Source: Prochlorococcus marinus
GTDB taxonomy: Bacteria > Cyanobacteriota > Cyanobacteriia > PCC-6307 > Cyanobiaceae
Reading direction: 5' to 3'
Assembly: GCF_001180305.1 (NCBI RefSeq)
Contig: NZ_CVSX01000042.1
Span: forward strand, 62,001-126,000
Length of the DNA: 64,000 nt
This document shows, in pieces, positions 63,501-64,000 of this stretch. The notes under the pieces are model-generated. The model searched no databases. It worked only from the letters and a program-made list of their open reading frames with translations, and was not told the origin of the DNA. The first letter of the stretch is position 1, and every line of letters starts with the position of its first letter. The position numbers and the translations under genes are program-made.

Positions 63501-63848
63501 GAAGATATTCAGTTGGCTATGGAAGGTCTACTGGAACCAGATCTTGTGGAAGAATCATTAGGTCAAGCAGAGGTCCGAGCAACTTTCGCAGTTGGCAAAG
63601 GTGCTATCGCAGGTTGTTATATCCAAACAGGTAAATTGCAACGTAATTGTTCTCTTAGAGTTCTTAGATCAGAAAAAGTAATTTTTGAGGGTAATCTAGA
63701 TTCCTTAAAAAGGTCCAAAGATGATGTCAAAGAGGTAAATACAGGATTTGAATGCGGAGTTGGCTGCGATAAATTTTCTTCATGGATTGAGGGAGACATA
63801 ATCGAAGCATTCAAATTCGTTACAAAGAAGAGGACTTTAACTCAATAA
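60564..63848 (+). CDS. infB: Translation initiation factor IF-2
   Basis: A 1094-residue GTPase. The N-terminal IF2_N helix (about 7-45) is followed by about 350 residues of Asn/Pro/Lys-rich low-complexity sequence that includes a 16-residue repeat. A second IF2_N occurs near 515. The G domain starts near 590 with GHVDHGKTS, then DTPGHEAF, and NKIDKEG near 700, and the C-terminal domains bind fMet-tRNA. It delivers initiator tRNA to the ribosome. It ends the rimP operon and converges on the DUF3493-like gene. Confidence 0.97.
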   Translation: MTISDKIRIYELSRDLNLENKDILDAAQKLSISVKSHSSSISAEDAKKIKSLINKKNSDKEILSINKPSNKKDNHKQNKETKSPISPTEKEKLLKDNLNKKPQLIKPFNKPESLKIISNQPKNPNKPNPVNYDKSQGNLINQNLKSKPTQNFKHDKNTFRNNTNTPIKSPAKPPVQLIAKPKNINNNVKSNESSKNIFNSGDKRQLSNKPFQNNNNPKTNSFKNRKNTPELVGAPIRRDNPNKQNISFTQTDSRRPNSPNRPNIPNRSGVRTKPSDQGRPGSFNRQTNPNKPGMPNRPGMRNKSSDQGRSGMPNRPSGKFNGQKSSLIRKPVSPNELLQLQKTNKSEKDKLVIKNNETKNIESPKQKVKAPNSRPNTAPSSKKPPHRTFSNSSKKPGRTDWDDSAKLEALRNKNPQKQRQKVHIIGENDDSLTSETSGYSGEKISILSASLARPKKEKSDETKSQKSIKQFKKKKKETTRQRQKRRAMELKAAKEAKQVRPEMIIVPEDNLTVQELADKLSLESSEIIKSLFFKGITATVTQSLDLATIETVAEEFGVPVLQDDVQEAAEKTVDMIESDDIDNLIKRPPVITVMGHVDHGKTSLLDSIRESRVASGEAGGITQHIGAYQVEFEHESKKKKLTFLDTPGHEAFTAMRARGTKVTDVAVLVVAADDGCRPQTLEAISHARAAKVPIIVAINKIDKEGASPERVKQELSEKDLIAEDWGGDIVMVPVSAIKKQNIDKLLEMIILVSEVEDLQANPDRSAKGTVIEAHLDKAKGPVATLLVQNGTLKSGDVLAAGSVLGKIRAMVDEHGNRVKEAGPSFPVEALGFSEVPTAGDEFEVYPDEKTARAIVGDRATDARATKLAQQMASRRVSLSSLSTQANDGELKELNLILKADVQGSVEAILGSLEQLPKNEVQVRVLLSAPGEITETDIDLAAASGSVIIGFNTSLASGAKRAADANDVDIREYEVIYKLLEDIQLAMEGLLEPDLVEESLGQAEVRATFAVGKGAIAGCYIQTGKLQRNCSLRVLRSEKVIFEGNLDSLKRSKDDVKEVNTGFECGVGCDKFSSWIEGDIIEAFKFVTKKRTLTQ
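61359..61496 (+). repeat. Two 48-bp imperfect repeats within infB
   Basis: Copies at 61359-61406 and 61449-61496 are each 48 bases, 90 bases apart start to start. They encode [16 protein letters not shown] and [16 protein letters not shown], and the DNA shares CAGATCAAGGT exactly. Shorter PNRPx units lie around them. They add to the disordered N-terminal region of IF-2. Confidence 0.75.
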
Positions 63849-63864
63849 TTAAATACTGATCTAG

Positions 63865-64000
63865 TTAATCTTTATTTCTATCAAAAAATAATAAAGTAGG
63901 AAATAATATACAAGCGCCCACTTGTATGAGAATATTTTCCTGCTTCAGTTCACCTCCGCTTGCAAGTTTGGAGAGCATTATTACAAGCCCCAAAAACGCA
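63865..64000 (-). CDS. C-terminal part of a DUF3493-like membrane protein
   Basis: The frame is open from the window end to TAA at 63865, about 45 residues, and the start lies outside. The visible sequence includes LSKLASGGELKQENIL and then a hydrophobic segment QVGACILFPTLLFFDRNKD. Pattern and place after infB suggest the DUF3493 family of small cyanobacterial membrane proteins. It lies 16 bases beyond the infB stop, convergent with it. Confidence 0.6.
   Translation of the reverse strand, partial: AFLGLVIMLSKLASGGELKQENILIQVGACILFPTLLFFDRNKD

Overview
The window is a contiguous stretch of a very AT-rich, tightly packed cyanobacterial chromosome. It most resembles a high-light-type Prochlorococcus. 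Evidence: RNA polymerase beta-prime is split into rpoC1 and rpoC2; the F-type ATP synthase has both b and b-prime subunits; there is a small high-light-inducible (Hli) gene; Ycf35, PSRP-3/Ycf65, DUF3326 and DUF3143 proteins are present; and the biotin cluster carries a BioK-type esterase. No rRNA, tRNA, CRISPR array, insertion sequence, prophage or toxin-antitoxin module was found. No gene-free stretch exceeds 300 bases; the largest gaps are about 281 (before purB), 267 (between the atp operon and ftsW), 236 (before rpoB) and 219 bases (between groES and atpD).

Layout. 1-3808: 3' part of an Hsp70-like gene, pyrR, gpmI, secG. 3876-8000: groES-groL, and divergently atpD-atpC. 8004-10127: PSRP-3, a 52-aa protein, pepP. 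10201-14702: a plus-strand run of a DUF21/CBS membrane protein, a GTPase, nadD and nadE. 14699-22050: minus strand, the large ATP synthase operon (subunit I, a, c, b', b, delta, alpha, gamma) followed closely by a [2Fe-2S] ferredoxin, a 63-aa protein and a DUF3326 protein. 22318-27586: ftsW, the cytochrome c biogenesis pair ccdA-ccs1, queF, an 81-aa unknown with glnB, and a TlyA-type methyltransferase. 27868-33333: purB, fumC and a Ski2-like helicase. 33473-38040: the biotin operon bioF-bioK-bioC-bioD-bioA. 38048-44098: DUF3143/J-domain pair, rsmG, a four-gene DUF2997-ycf35-ferredoxin-aldo/keto reductase run, a HEAT-repeat protein, a 41-aa membrane peptide, rlmN and hli. 44153-54876: rpsT-tatD-rpoB-rpoC1-rpoC2. 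54998-64000: hisD, rpiA, htrA, the translation/transcription operon rimP-nusA-ylxR-infB, and the 3' end of a DUF3493-like gene.

Most content is core housekeeping: ATP synthesis, transcription, translation initiation, cofactor synthesis (NAD, biotin, queuosine precursor) and nitrogen signalling. Compaction is extreme. Eleven convergent gene pairs occur, most with 0-16 bases between them, and three pairs share one TTAA as both stop codons. Only secG/groL has a convincing intrinsic terminator.

I found no clearly new multi-gene system. The best leads are a structured leader just before the atp operon that would pair over its ribosome binding site, an NtcA-type promoter driving an unknown 81-aa gene plus glnB, a PII protein with Phe at position 51, and several short genes that a length cutoff would miss.
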